64,000 nt of DNA from Ignavibacteriota bacterium (GCA_002698995.1 PAAX01000014.1:124001-188000), one strand, 5' to 3'. Shown: positions 1 to 8,745, numbered from the stretch's first letter. The notes: generated by a model not told the origin, from the letters alone. Made by a program: numbers and translations.

Positions 1-1028
1 GCAGGACCGATATACAATCCGGCTGCAAGCCAAGCTGTTGCAATCCAAAATATACCAAGTTGAGTATGCCAAGTTCTTGTTACTGAATATGGTAAATAAT
101 CAGAAAGCGGAATTCCATAAAATCCATGTCCTTCCACTGTGTAATGTGCTGTTACAACACCGAGTAAAATCTGAAGTAAAAATAATCCTGATACAGTCCA
201 GAAATATTTAATAACTGCCCTTTGAGAAGGAGTTGCCACTGCATTTAACAGAGGATCATCTGTTGGAATTTCACCAAGTTCTTCTTCCTCTTTTCTGGAT
301 GCATAAAACCAAGCCATTCCTGCTATACCGGCTAAAAGAAGAATGATGCTGACTCCCGTCCATACAATAGTATCTCCGGTAGGTTTGTTTCCTACTAATT
401 CTTCATGCGGCCAATTACTTGTGTAAGTTAATTCTTCACCTGGTCTGTTTGTTGAAGCAGCCCAAGAACTCCAAAAGAAAAATGCACTTAGCGCTCTTAA
501 CTTATAAGGATCGGTAACTGCATTTCTTTGAATAGCATAATCTTCATTTCCTTCAGTAAAGAGTCTGCTGTAATATTCTGTATTTGCTTCTATTGCTTTT
601 TTTCTGATCGGTTCAATTATTAATTTGTTTTCTGCTTTTTGATAATTATTAGTTCTTATCATTTTGGTTAAGCGTGATTTTAATCCTGCTTTTTCTTCAG
701 CCTTTAAATTATCATACGCCTTTCCATATTCATCATTTGACCATTCATTCAAAATAAATACCGCTTCTCTGTGAAGCCAGTCAGCTGTCCAATCCGGGGC
801 TTGATAACTTCCATGTCCCCAAATAGAACCGACTTCCATTCCCCCCATTGCCTGCCATACATTTTGACCCTTATCAATTAATCCTTCTTCAAAAACTATT
901 TCTCCTTCTGTTGTTATAACAGTATTAGGTTTTGGCGGAGCTTCTTGATAAATTTTCATTCCAACCCAGCCTAAAACCGCAAAGGAGAGAACTATAACTG
1001 CTGAAAATCCTATCCAATATTTTTTCAT
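1..1028 (-). CDS. norB: Quinol-dependent nitric oxide reductase, N-terminal part (cut by window edge)
   Basis: About 342 N-terminal residues are present; the gene runs off the left edge. I translated it by hand from the ATG at 1028. It starts with one membrane helix (MKKYWIGFSAVIVLSFAVLG), followed by a large periplasmic domain containing EVGSIWGHGSY and DWTADWLHRE, then FFFWSSWAASTNRPG, a second helix, and the stretch RTWHTQLGIFWIATAWLAAG, whose His is in the position of a haem ligand in this family. The N-terminal extension fused to the catalytic subunit is typical of qNor (single-subunit NorB/NorZ), which reduces 2 NO to N2O with quinol at the inner membrane. It follows ric by 9 bp, so the two are probably one operon for NO removal and repair. 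The catalytic metal-binding histidines lie outside the window and were not checked. Confidence 0.9.
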   Translation of the reverse strand, partial: MKKYWIGFSAVIVLSFAVLGWVGMKIYQEAPPKPNTVITTEGEIVFEEGLIDKGQNVWQAMGGMEVGSIWGHGSYQAPDWTADWLHREAVFILNEWSNDEYGKAYDNLKAEEKAGLKSRLTKMIRTNNYQKAENKLIIEPIRKKAIEANTEYYSRLFTEGNEDYAIQRNAVTDPYKLRALSAFFFWSSWAASTNRPGEELTYTSNWPHEELVGNKPTGDTIVWTGVSIILLLAGIAGMAWFYASRKEEEELGEIPTDDPLLNAVATPSQRAVIKYFWTVSGLFLLQILLGVVTAHYTVEGHGFYGIPLSDYLPYSVTRTWHTQLGIFWIATAWLAAGLYIGP

Positions 1029-1037
1029 TTTTTCCTC

Positions 1038-1796
1038 TTAAATTTTAGCTGTTAATTCTTGTTCTAAGCTAATTGCTTTTGGAAAAAGAATATTGTTTTC
1101 AAGATGAACGTGAATGTGTAAATCTTTTTCAAACTCTTCCAGCTCGCTGTAAGTCAATCTGAATGTATTGCATGCATCTTCGGGAGGATTATAATTATTT
1201 GTAATTTCTCTTATTCTTGCTGTCGATTCCCCCGCATTATCATGTTCTGCAAGCATCGATTTAATAGGAAATTCTACCGATTTGAAACCAGAAAGTTTTG
1301 GTTTTTCCTCAAATCTTTTGCAGTCAACAAGATATTTTATTAAATGAAAAAGTATTTTTTCTTCCTTTTCAATATGACTAAGCATTTCAGCTTTAAGTGA
1401 ATCAAATGTCGATTTTAATTCATATAAGAATGGATTTTTATCTACATGCTTAAATGTAACTCTATCTAAATGTTCGGTAATTTGAGGAATTGCATTTCTA
1501 ACATAATTGTGATGATTGTTCACAATGTAATCGGATAGAAAATCCAAATTCCATTCTTCAAATCTTTCCTTTGGTTTAGCTGATTCATCGTGATTTACAA
1601 TTTGATAAATTTCATTAAGAATTGAATTCTTATCTATCTCTTTTTCCTCACAAACTTCATTAAAGTTTTTATATCCTTTGCAGCAGAAGTCGATTCCGTA
1701 TTTTTCGAAAACGTGAGCAGTTTTAATATCCATCAGCAGAAAATCTTTAACCCGCGTATCCGGATTTATTTCCAAATTAAATTGTGTATGCTCCAT
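1038..1796 (-). CDS. ric: Iron-sulfur cluster repair di-iron protein (RIC/YtfE/ScdA family)
   Basis: The 252-residue length is usual for the family. The N-terminal ScdA_N/DUF542 domain carries the paired-cysteine motif DFCCKGYKNF (about residues 36-45). It is followed by a hemerythrin-like domain with metal-ligand histidines (NNHHNYVR near 94, LSHIEKEE near 140, AEHDNAG near 184, HVHLENNILFP near 228). Family members repair iron-sulfur centres damaged by NO or peroxide, in the cytoplasm. Its position directly before the NO reductase gene agrees with this role. The start ATG has a GGAG-type site (AAGGAGAAAGAA) upstream. Two palindromes lie 40-130 bp upstream and may control the pair. Confidence 0.92.
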   Translation of the reverse strand: MEHTQFNLEINPDTRVKDFLLMDIKTAHVFEKYGIDFCCKGYKNFNEVCEEKEIDKNSILNEIYQIVNHDESAKPKERFEEWNLDFLSDYIVNNHHNYVRNAIPQITEHLDRVTFKHVDKNPFLYELKSTFDSLKAEMLSHIEKEEKILFHLIKYLVDCKRFEEKPKLSGFKSVEFPIKSMLAEHDNAGESTARIREITNNYNPPEDACNTFRLTYSELEEFEKDLHIHVHLENNILFPKAISLEQELTAKI

Positions 1797-1838
1797 TTCT
1801 TTCTCCTTTTTCTATTTAATAATTTTATAAATGGAATA

Positions 1839-1861
1839 TTTTATCTTATTTTTAGATAAAA
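1839..1861. promoter_or_regulatory. Inverted repeat upstream of ric-norB
   Basis: TTTTATCT, 7 bp, AGATAAAA: perfect 8-bp arms, 43-65 bp before the ric start codon. The position suits an operator for a nitrosative-stress repressor or activator, but no specific regulator can be named from the sequence. Confidence 0.4.
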
Positions 1862-1889
1862 AAATAGTTCTCTTAAATTTTTCTGTAAA

Positions 1890-1923
1890 AGATAATATAT
1901 TCTATAATCAGAATATATTATCT
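1890..1923. promoter_or_regulatory. Perfect 14-bp inverted repeat between ric and the 2019 gene
   Basis: AGATAATATATTCT, 6-bp spacer ATAATC, then its exact reverse complement. It is centred about 110 bp from both divergent start codons (1796 minus, 2019 plus). The outer arms share the GATAA/TTATC core with the repeat at 1839-1861, so both may bind the same dimeric regulator. It is not followed by a T-run on the ric strand and has an all-AT core, so a terminator is less likely than an operator. Confidence 0.45.
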
Positions 1924-2018
1924 GCTTATAAAATAACAATAATCGGAGGTCTTGTCAAGTTTTATTTGGTTTTTACTTTATACAGAACTAATCTTATTTC
2001 TTCAATGTTATTACTTCC

Positions 2019-2282
2019 ATGATAAATAAAAATTTCAGTGAAGAAGAGATAAGCAGAATAATTGAAATGGCTTGGGAAGACAGAACTCCTTTCGAAGCTA
2101 TTGAAAAGGAATATGAATTAACAAATGCAGAAGTTATAAAGTTAATGCGTAAGCATATGAAGCGTTCTTCATTTGAAATGTGGCGGAAAAGAACACAAGG
2201 AAGAAAAACAAAGCATCAAAAATTATTTCCAAGAGAATATTACAGGTTTGTTTCTCCAAATCAAGGTAAAGTAAGAAAGTAG
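2019..2282 (+). CDS. DUF2805 / TIGR03643-type small protein
   Basis: An 87-residue basic protein beginning MINKNFSEEEISRIIEMAWEDRTPFEAI and ending in a conserved-looking WRKRTQGRKTKHQKLF / YYRFVSPNQGKVRK tail. I recognise this as the DUF2805 (TIGR03643) family, whose function is unknown. The helix-turn-helix-like first half (SEEEISRIIEMAWEDRTPFEAIEKEYELTNAEVIKLMR) suggests nucleic-acid binding, which is inference. It is divergent from ric-norB. No strong ribosome site is seen at the ATG. Confidence 0.75.
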   Translation: MINKNFSEEEISRIIEMAWEDRTPFEAIEKEYELTNAEVIKLMRKHMKRSSFEMWRKRTQGRKTKHQKLFPREYYRFVSPNQGKVRK

Positions 2283-2355
2283 AATTTCACTTTTAATTCT
2301 TTCAAAACTTATCGCACTTTTGTTATTTTTTAATTCAACAAAAAATGGGGTTGAA

Positions 2356-3018
2356 ATGAATGATAATTTTATTCCTCTTGAATTTACCCTTTTGTCTGAG
2401 CCTGAAATGTTTGAAAGATCGACTGAGTTTTATAATTCAATAAAGAAAAGAAGAACTGTAAGAGATTTTTCAAATAGAGAAATTCCTTTAGAAATAGTTA
2501 AGAATGCACTCCGCTCTGCCGGAACCGCACCAAACGGGGCTAATATGCAGCCTTGGCATTTTGTTGTTGTAACCAACAAAGATATTAAACATAAAATAAG
2601 AATTGCCGCCGAAGAGGAAGAAAGAGAATTTTATAATATCAAAGCGCCGCAAGAATGGTTAGATGATTTATCACCTCTTGGTACTGATGCAAGTAAACCC
2701 TTTTTAGAATATGCACCGGTTTTAATTGCAGTATTTGAAAAGAAATATGGAATTAATGAACTAGGTGAAAAAAAGAAATATTACTATACAAAAGAGTCTG
2801 TTGGAATTGCATGCGGAATTTTAATAACTGCACTTCATCAAAGTGGTTTGGCTACATTGACTCATACTCCAAGTCCAATGAATTTTTTAAACGAAGTATT
2901 AAATCGACCGGCAAATGAAAAACCATACTTATTGTTGGTTGTTGGTTATCCCAAAGAAAATACGATGGTTCCAAATATCAGCAAAAAGAGTCTTACTGAA
3001 ATAGCTGATTTTATATAA
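2356..3018 (+). CDS. Nitroreductase family protein
   Basis: The fold is recognisable from KKRRTVRDFSNREIP (FMN phosphate-binding Arg-Arg-Ser/Thr region), SAGTAPNGANMQPWHFVVVTN, the central SVGIACGILITALHQSGLATLTHTP stretch, and the C-terminal LLLVVGYPKE. It is a cytosolic FMN-dependent oxidoreductase of the iodotyrosine-deiodinase/nitroreductase type; the substrate cannot be told. The open frame extends to a TTG at 2320, but the ATG at 2356, preceded by GGGG, gives the normal family start (220 residues). It is the last plus-strand gene before a run of minus-strand genes. Confidence 0.85.
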   Translation: MNDNFIPLEFTLLSEPEMFERSTEFYNSIKKRRTVRDFSNREIPLEIVKNALRSAGTAPNGANMQPWHFVVVTNKDIKHKIRIAAEEEEREFYNIKAPQEWLDDLSPLGTDASKPFLEYAPVLIAVFEKKYGINELGEKKKYYYTKESVGIACGILITALHQSGLATLTHTPSPMNFLNEVLNRPANEKPYLLLVVGYPKENTMVPNISKKSLTEIADFI

Positions 3019-3043
3019 TCTATTTTCAGTAGAACATAATTCC

Positions 3044-3856
3044 TTATAGTGAAAAATCATACTGGAGAAACAAATCAAAAGGTGCAGTATAACCAAACTC
3101 AAAACTCATCAGCATTTTTCTTGCACCTATTAAAATTCTTCCGAAGTTTTCTATATTCTTAAACAGTCCCAATGAAATAGTATGCATTGCACCGTTAAGC
3201 TTAAATCCTGAAGTGCTTGCATCTCCTTTATGATCAAAATAAGTCTGATAACTTAAGAGATAAGACAAAAAGAAATTAGCAAAATCTTCGTTGTTATTTC
3301 TGTTAACGGTAAATCCTAAATATAGATTTACATTTTCGCTTGAACTATTTACTTCTACAATTTCCAAAAGTTCTTCATTACTCATAAAATGATGAACATA
3401 AGTCCCGTAAGTTAATTTGTAATTCAACTTCTGATGTTTGGCGCCAACATCAAACCGTATTGAATTCTTTTCATAAACAGAAAAGAAAGCTGCACCTAAA
3501 TGAGTTTCAAGGTATTCCTGTCCACCGATTTTTCCCAGACTTAATCCCCCTAAAAAAGCTACATGATCATCAATAGTAATTTCTGCTTCACCGTTAAATT
3601 GGTACTTAGGAATTTTGAAAGTGAAGTGAGAAAATGAAGTAGAATCATTTTCTGAAAGATCATCAGAAAAACTTGCACTTTCTCTATCCGATTTTGATAT
3701 TTGTCCACGAAATGTAAATTTACCAATATTGGTGGAATCCATAATTCTAATTGGGTGCTTAGTTAAAATGCCTTCTTCTTCAAGAGAGATAAGCTGATTT
3801 GAAACACAGCCAGTTAATAAAACAGCTATAACAGAAACAATCATTAGCACTTTCAT
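3044..3856 (-). CDS. Hypothetical lipoprotein, possibly beta-rich envelope protein
   Basis: 270 residues. The first 17 form a lipoprotein signal ending in the lipobox LLTGC, so the mature protein should start at Cys17 and be anchored in the envelope. The remainder alternates polar and hydrophobic residues in short strands (for example RFDVGAKHQKLNYKLTYGTYVHHF and SFEFGYTAPFDLFLQYDFSL) and ends in Phe-Ser-Leu. This resembles outer-membrane barrel-like proteins, but I do not recognise a family. It stands alone; the gene upstream (3968) is 110 bp away. Confidence 0.6.
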   Translation of the reverse strand: MKVLMIVSVIAVLLTGCVSNQLISLEEEGILTKHPIRIMDSTNIGKFTFRGQISKSDRESASFSDDLSENDSTSFSHFTFKIPKYQFNGEAEITIDDHVAFLGGLSLGKIGGQEYLETHLGAAFFSVYEKNSIRFDVGAKHQKLNYKLTYGTYVHHFMSNEELLEIVEVNSSSENVNLYLGFTVNRNNNEDFANFFLSYLLSYQTYFDHKGDASTSGFKLNGAMHTISLGLFKNIENFGRILIGARKMLMSFEFGYTAPFDLFLQYDFSL

Positions 3857-3914
3857 ATGTAATCTATGTGTTGTGATTAAATTCTTCTTTACAACGTCAA
3901 TTACAACATAATAA

Positions 3915-3940
3915 AGTGTTATGAATTAAACACTATAATT
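3915..3940. other. Small hairpin between the thioesterase and lipoprotein genes
   Basis: AGTGTT, 8 bp, AACACT. The stem is short and AT-rich. It could be a weak terminator for the 4378-3968 transcript or part of the promoter of the lipoprotein gene. Confidence 0.25.
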
Positions 3941-3967
3941 TTTTAATCGGCTTATAAGGAATAATTT

Positions 3968-4378
3968 TTAGATTGAATATTTTTCGATTATATCATCGGG
4001 AATTCTAATCGGTCTGCCGCTTGACGCAGAAACCATTGTGTATGTAACTTTTCCTTCAGCAGCAATTTTGTTAGTCTCTTTTTTAGTAATCCAAAAATTT
4101 ACAAATACTTGCGCACCGTGATAATCATTAACTTGAGTTTTGACAATCACTTTATCTGAAAGGATTAATCCTCTTTTATATTCTATTTCTACTTTGGAAG
4201 CAAACCATGAATATCCGCGCTTAATAAATTCTTCCATAGACATCTTATAATCTTTCTGCATTTGATCATATCTTGCCATAAGAATGTAATCCAGATATTT
4301 AGAATAGTGCACATGATTATTCATATCAATATCATCTGGTCTAACCGTAATTTCAGTTTCAAAAATGGAATATGCCAT
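3968..4378 (-). CDS. Acyl-CoA thioesterase, 4HBT (YbgC/FadM) family
   Basis: 136 residues, typical for a single hot-dog domain. The family signature is clear: ETEITVRPDDIDMNNHVHYSKYLDYILMARYD, with Asp-x-Asp-x-Asn-x-His leading to the catalytic Asp/His region, and later KVTYTMVSASSGRPIRIPDDI. Such enzymes hydrolyse acyl-CoA thioesters in the cytoplasm; chain-length preference cannot be read here. The start follows the stop of the DUF1028 gene by 2 bp, so it is co-transcribed with 4381-5364 and probably 5373-5810. Confidence 0.88.
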   Translation of the reverse strand: MAYSIFETEITVRPDDIDMNNHVHYSKYLDYILMARYDQMQKDYKMSMEEFIKRGYSWFASKVEIEYKRGLILSDKVIVKTQVNDYHGAQVFVNFWITKKETNKIAAEGKVTYTMVSASSGRPIRIPDDIIEKYSI

Positions 4379-4380
4379 AC

Positions 4381-5364
4381 TTATTTTACTACCTCTAAAA
4401 TTTTATTTAATGATTTTTCATCGACTGTTAACAAACCGTTTTTTACAATTCGTTTTGTCATTTCATGCCAGTTCATATTCTTTTCAAAAACAGATTTGAA
4501 TAATGGAAGCGCATCATCCAAATGACCGTTATTAGCAAGAGTAACTGCACGCCAGTAAAGCATTTCTTCATTCCCGGGAAACATTTCTTCTGCTAAAGAA
4601 TATTCTTTAAGGGCAGATTCCATGTCATTCTTCTCAACTGCCAAATCACCGTTATTCATATGTTCATAAGCTCTGTGAACTTTCAGCAATCTTTTTAATT
4701 CTTCTAAAGGATTTTTATGATCATCGACTCTAAGATCAACAAGTCTATCTTCCCAAGTTTTGCCGATTGATTTTCCTCTAAGTACCAACAAAGAAGCGGA
4801 CTGTTTTCCTCTAATATCGCCCCCTTCATTTTCTGCAGCTTCCAAAGCCGACATTAACCTTTCTGCAAGAGGAAGTCCTTTTGATTTATTAAATGCATCT
4901 TCCATCGCTTTGGGAACGGTGCTGTTAAGCATCATATTTGCTTGTACCGAATAATTTTGTGAGAAAATATTTGAAGCAAACTCAACACATTTACTTCCGG
5001 TATAAGAATAACTATTTCCCTCAACATCTAAAATCGCGAGCTGTCTAAAATCTCTTGCTTCATCATCTTCAATTAATTTTTTAACAGCTTCCTCGGGAGT
5101 AAATCCCTCTTTCAATAATTCCAATCCTCTAATACCAAAAGAGACATTAACAAAAGATTGAGTTGCAACAACTCCAACTCCAGCTTCTCCCCAAGCTACT
5201 ACTGGTCCGACTGAAAACCAATGAGATTGTACTGCTACTCCAATATCTCCGGTTTCATCATCTCTTGCAACAATTGAATAAGTATGTGCAAAGGGATCTT
5301 TGTTAATATTAATTTGTGCGGATATTGATAACATTATAGTTAACCATAAAATTATTTTTTTCAT
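4381..5364 (-). CDS. Secreted DUF1028 protein with C-terminal TPR
   Basis: 327 residues: an N-terminal signal peptide (MKKIILWLTIMLSISAQ), then a DUF1028 domain starting HTYSIVARDDETGDIGVAVQSHWFSVG and containing the glycine-rich AWGEAGVGVVATQSFVNVSFG and GGDIRGKQSASLLVLRG motifs. It ends with a tetratricopeptide-like section from about residue 235. DUF1028 has an Ntn-hydrolase-like look (an inference from the conserved His/Ser-rich N-terminus); the substrate is unknown. It lies in an operon with a lipoprotein upstream (9 bp) and a thioesterase downstream (2 bp). Confidence 0.85.
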   Translation of the reverse strand: MKKIILWLTIMLSISAQININKDPFAHTYSIVARDDETGDIGVAVQSHWFSVGPVVAWGEAGVGVVATQSFVNVSFGIRGLELLKEGFTPEEAVKKLIEDDEARDFRQLAILDVEGNSYSYTGSKCVEFASNIFSQNYSVQANMMLNSTVPKAMEDAFNKSKGLPLAERLMSALEAAENEGGDIRGKQSASLLVLRGKSIGKTWEDRLVDLRVDDHKNPLEELKRLLKVHRAYEHMNNGDLAVEKNDMESALKEYSLAEEMFPGNEEMLYWRAVTLANNGHLDDALPLFKSVFEKNMNWHEMTKRIVKNGLLTVDEKSLNKILEVVK

Positions 5365-5372
5365 ATTTCAAC

Positions 5373-5810
5373 TCAGTTATATTCTCTAATTGTTCCTTTA
5401 TCCAAATCAAATAGTAATTTAATTTTTTGATCTGATTGTACATCCAACTCAGTTTCATAAACGGCATCAATAGCATAATCGTTTGCTTTAAGATGTTCTT
5501 CCCAGTTACCGTTAAAATTGACTGACACCAAAAATTTTATTTTCTGATTTCCTTTACTTATTTCAATTGTAGTTGATGCAGATTCGCTTTGCAGATGAGG
5601 ATTAGATTCGCCTACTTTTATATCATTAGAAAATACTTCAATTTTAACTTGATGATCATAACCGTTTTCAATTCCGGCAAAAGAGTAATCAACAACCAAA
5701 TTAATTTTTTCTTCTTTTACTTCTTCTTTTGTTGATTCTTCTGAAGACGAACATGCAGAAATAATTAATACTAGAAGAACAAATGATAATGTAGTGACTT
5801 TATTTTTCAT
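5373..5810 (-). CDS. Hypothetical lipoprotein
   Basis: 145 residues. The signal peptide ends in ISAC (lipobox, Cys20), followed by a Ser/Glu/Lys-rich linker (SSSEESTKEEVKEEK) and a beta-rich domain with repeated KIKF/KIEV strands. No family recognised. A good ribosome site (AAGGA) precedes the ATG. It is the first gene of a three-gene operon with the DUF1028 protein and the thioesterase. Confidence 0.65.
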   Translation of the reverse strand: MKNKVTTLSFVLLVLIISACSSSEESTKEEVKEEKINLVVDYSFAGIENGYDHQVKIEVFSNDIKVGESNPHLQSESASTTIEISKGNQKIKFLVSVNFNGNWEEHLKANDYAIDAVYETELDVQSDQKIKLLFDLDKGTIREYN

Positions 5811-5891
5811 ATTGATCCTTAATTTTTATTTGCGCTAAATCACGACTCGCAAAAATTATAATTGATAAGAAGAAAACTTAAACTTGGACTT

Positions 5892-7145
5892 TTATTTCCA
5901 AACTACTTCATCTCTATTAAGGGGCATCGTCATACATCTGCAACCGCCACCACCCCTTGATAGTTCTGCGCCATCAATTGTAACAACCCATTTTTTATAA
6001 TCGTCGATGTTAATTAATTCGTCAACAATATCGCTGGCTTTAATAATTTCAAACCCATGTTTATTTAATTCATCAAGCGTATTAACATTTCTTCCGTAGC
6101 CAAAAATTTGTCCTGGTGCAGTTGCAAAAAAATTACATCCGCTGTGCCATTGTTCTCTTTCTTGAATCCAATCATCTGAACCGCCTCCGCATAAAATCGG
6201 TTCAATATCAAATTTCAATTTGTTCATTGCTTTAACAAGGTTTTCTTCCTCTTCAATTTTTGCAACTTTTCCGTTATCTACAATAATGTGAACTGTTTCG
6301 TAATCATGCCTGTTGAAAATTACCGGTTCATATACCATCGATTTATTAACATCAAGAAAAGTAAAAACCATATCTAGATGAATAAATGATTCCAACGTAT
6401 CAGGCAATTCTTGAATTATAATATGCTTTGTTTCTTTCTTGTCTTTAAAATGATCCAAAATAAAATCAACACCTTGAGTGGAAGTTCTTGTTCCTATTCC
6501 AATTAAAAGAACATCTTCTCTTGCAATAAGAATATCGCCCCCTTCAAACGTAATTTTGGAATCATAATTAACCGAACGGATTGGATTTATTGTTTGGGAT
6601 TTTAATAACGGATGATATTTAAAAATCGTTTCCATTATTAATGCTTCTCTTTCTCTAACTTGACTTTTCATTTTGCTAATAAGAACATCCTTTCCAATCG
6701 AAACAGAAGCATCACGGGTAAAGAAAAAATTGTGAAGAGGTTTTAGTTCGTATCGTTCATCACTCAAGTACTTTGTTAAAGTATCTTTAATCATCGGAAC
6801 ACCTTCAATCAATTCGACTGAAAGCCTTTCGCTGGAAAGCTGACTGAAATAATCAGATAGACAAAAAACTTCCTCATTCTTACAAATGTTTGAAATTAGA
6901 TGTTCTTTCGCTTCTTCAATTTCAACTACTGTTTTAAGTAAATCTACAACTTCAAATGTGTTTGTAACTTTCTTAAGAACATCGCTGAATTGGCGGTATT
7001 CTTTAATTGCAACAGCCAAATTAAGAATATCACTATAAAGAGCACGCTCAGCATTTTCGGGAGTCATATTCTCAACTTCTTGCCCTGGAGTATGAATAAT
7101 AACTCCGTTCAATTTTCCTATTTCTGAATTTACATTTATGTTCAT
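5892..7145 (-). CDS. arcA: Arginine deiminase
   Basis: 417 residues from the ATG at 7145. An in-frame TTG at 7193 would add 16 residues, but the family begins near INVNSEIGKLNGVIIHTPGQE, so the ATG is chosen. Catalytic motifs are present: FTRDASVSIG, FEGGDILIAREDVLLIGIGTRTS, GGGSDDWIQEREQWHSGCN, and the active-site cysteine in RGGGGCRCMTMPLNRDEV at the C-terminus. The enzyme hydrolyses arginine to citrulline and ammonia in the cytoplasm. The usual partners (ornithine carbamoyltransferase, carbamate kinase, arginine/ornithine antiporter) are not adjacent, so it may serve nitrogen recycling or acid defence instead of the complete ADI energy pathway (inference). Confidence 0.93.
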   Translation of the reverse strand: MNINVNSEIGKLNGVIIHTPGQEVENMTPENAERALYSDILNLAVAIKEYRQFSDVLKKVTNTFEVVDLLKTVVEIEEAKEHLISNICKNEEVFCLSDYFSQLSSERLSVELIEGVPMIKDTLTKYLSDERYELKPLHNFFFTRDASVSIGKDVLISKMKSQVREREALIMETIFKYHPLLKSQTINPIRSVNYDSKITFEGGDILIAREDVLLIGIGTRTSTQGVDFILDHFKDKKETKHIIIQELPDTLESFIHLDMVFTFLDVNKSMVYEPVIFNRHDYETVHIIVDNGKVAKIEEEENLVKAMNKLKFDIEPILCGGGSDDWIQEREQWHSGCNFFATAPGQIFGYGRNVNTLDELNKHGFEIIKASDIVDELINIDDYKKWVVTIDGAELSRGGGGCRCMTMPLNRDEVVWK

Positions 7146-7262
7146 ATCGTTTTGTAGTATTTCGGATTTGTAATTAACAATTAATTTAATCAATTGTGTA
7201 ATTTACTAAATTTATTCTTTATTGTTGGATTTAGCTTATAGAGAAAAAGGTTTATCGAGTGG

Positions 7263-8435
7263 TTATGATTTTCTTAATCTATAAAATATAAAAGCGGAAA
7301 TCAGCGACAAAACAAATGTTCCTATCCACAAAATTATCGATCCGAAATTATCATAAATAGCTGTGCCTATTAAAGGGGCTAAAATAAAGGAGAGACTAAA
7401 CATCATTTGGTAATAGCCCATATATTCTCCGCGTCTTCCTTTGGGAGCTAGTCCTGATATAAAAGAATTTCCGCTCGGAAATAAAATCATTTCACCAAAC
7501 GACCAGATCATAATTATAAAAACAATTCCGGGAATAGAAGTAAACAGCGCAAATAATCCAAATCCAATCCCGCTTAAAACCGCTCCCCATAGGAGAGATT
7601 TCCAGTCGGCTGTTTTTTTCATTGCATTATTAAGAGGAAGTTCAAACAAAATTATTAATACAGTATTAACAGATACCAGCAAACCGAACATAGATTTGGA
7701 ATATCCCAAATTATCAACCAAATAAATAGGAAGTGTGCTCATGTGCTGAAAGAAAACAATTGTAACCGGAAGCATTCCGAGTAAGAACAGAAGCAGATTT
7801 TTATCCCGGAAAACAGCTTTTTTCTCTATTGTTATTTCATCTTCATTCTTTTCGGAATTATCTGAAAGAGTTTCCCATTTTATTAACCAAATAAAAATTC
7901 CGGCAGAGATTGAAGTTACTGCATCAACATAAAACAATAGATGAAAATCAATTTCAGTTAATACTCCTCCCAAAACCGGTCCAATGCTCATTCCCAAATT
8001 AATTGCCAATCTGTATAATGCAAATGCCGGTTTACGAATCTCATCTGTAATATTATTAGAGATAAATGCCATACTTGCCGGGCGAAATGCTTCGGCAACA
8101 ACAGCCAGAACAAATGTCAGCGCTAAAATTGAGAAGTAACTTTCCAATAAACTATAAACAAAAAGTGTAACTCCCCCTAAAATTAATGAGAGTCTCATCA
8201 AAAGAAGTTCACCAACTTTATCGCTTAGCTTTCCTATAAACGGCGCAGAGATAAATGCACCAATTCCATAAACAGTTAAAATTAATCCGGCGCTGCTTAC
8301 GCTGTAATGTTTATCCTGAGTTAAATATAAAGCAAGAAAAGGAAGCACCATTGTTCCGATTCTGTTTATTAGAGTTGCTGCAGAAATAAGCCAAATGTTT
8401 TTGGGAATTTCTTTTAATCCGGTTATAAAGCCCAA
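7263..8435 (-). CDS. MFS transporter (drug:H+ antiporter type)
   Basis: 390 residues with about 12 predicted membrane helices. The loop 2-3 signature GKLSDKVGELLLMRLSLILGG corresponds to the MFS G-x-x-x-D-R-x-G motif, and FILAPLIGTAIYDNFG lies in helix 11. The family (MdtH-like) exports small hydrophobic compounds; the substrate is unknown. The only usable start is TTG at 8435, as the upstream codons show no ATG before the stop. Overlap with arcA is absent (118 bp gap). It may be a separate transcript that ends near 7262. Confidence 0.85.
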   Translation of the reverse strand: MGFITGLKEIPKNIWLISAATLINRIGTMVLPFLALYLTQDKHYSVSSAGLILTVYGIGAFISAPFIGKLSDKVGELLLMRLSLILGGVTLFVYSLLESYFSILALTFVLAVVAEAFRPASMAFISNNITDEIRKPAFALYRLAINLGMSIGPVLGGVLTEIDFHLLFYVDAVTSISAGIFIWLIKWETLSDNSEKNEDEITIEKKAVFRDKNLLLFLLGMLPVTIVFFQHMSTLPIYLVDNLGYSKSMFGLLVSVNTVLIILFELPLNNAMKKTADWKSLLWGAVLSGIGFGLFALFTSIPGIVFIIMIWSFGEMILFPSGNSFISGLAPKGRRGEYMGYYQMMFSLSFILAPLIGTAIYDNFGSIILWIGTFVLSLISAFIFYRLRKS

Positions 8436-8521
8436 TAGTTTTGCTTGCTTGTAGTTTTTAAAATAAATTAACTGGGATTACGACGTTTCAGTTTACTGTA
8501 AGTTTCTTTTCTAAAAATAAC

Positions 8522-8557
8522 GCTGTCTCACAAATTCGCAAAAATTTATGAGACAGC
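8522..8557 (-). terminator. Rho-independent-like hairpin after the 40-residue gene
   Basis: GCTGTCTCA and TGAGACAGC form a perfect 9-bp stem around an 18-nt loop. On the minus strand it is followed by GTTATTTTT, and it lies just past the stop at 8570. Confidence 0.6.
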
Positions 8558-8569
8558 AAAAAATCTTTT

Positions 8570-8692
8570 CTATTCAAAAAGTATTAGGTAAGCTAGATAG
8601 AGAACAGTTAATGCAGCGGTTGATATCAGCGCTCCAATAAATAAATAGAAAAAGAAATCAGAAGTCTTATCTTTTTGATTAGTTGTTTGCAT
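8570..8692 (-). CDS. 40-residue single-helix membrane protein
   Basis: The hand translation begins MQTTNQKDKTSDFFFYLFIG and continues with ALISTAALTVLYLAYLILFE before the TAG stop. A short charged N-terminus is followed by one long hydrophobic helix (about residues 13-38). A strong GGAG ribosome site lies 7 bp before the ATG. A hairpin terminator follows the stop. It is 53 bp downstream of the 112-residue gene, so the two probably share a transcript. Such one-helix proteins often serve as small subunits or regulators of membrane complexes; no family is recognised. Confidence 0.55.
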   Translation of the reverse strand: MQTTNQKDKTSDFFFYLFIGALISTAALTVLYLAYLILFE

Positions 8693-8745
8693 TTTAAACT
8701 CCAAGTTATAAAGTGATTAAAAAAGACGATATAGAAGAATCAACT

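Noticed and set aside
1831-2022. 63-codon open frame upstream of the 2019 gene
   Set aside because: It lies across the palindromic ric/2019 promoter region, has no ribosome site and no recognisable sequence pattern.
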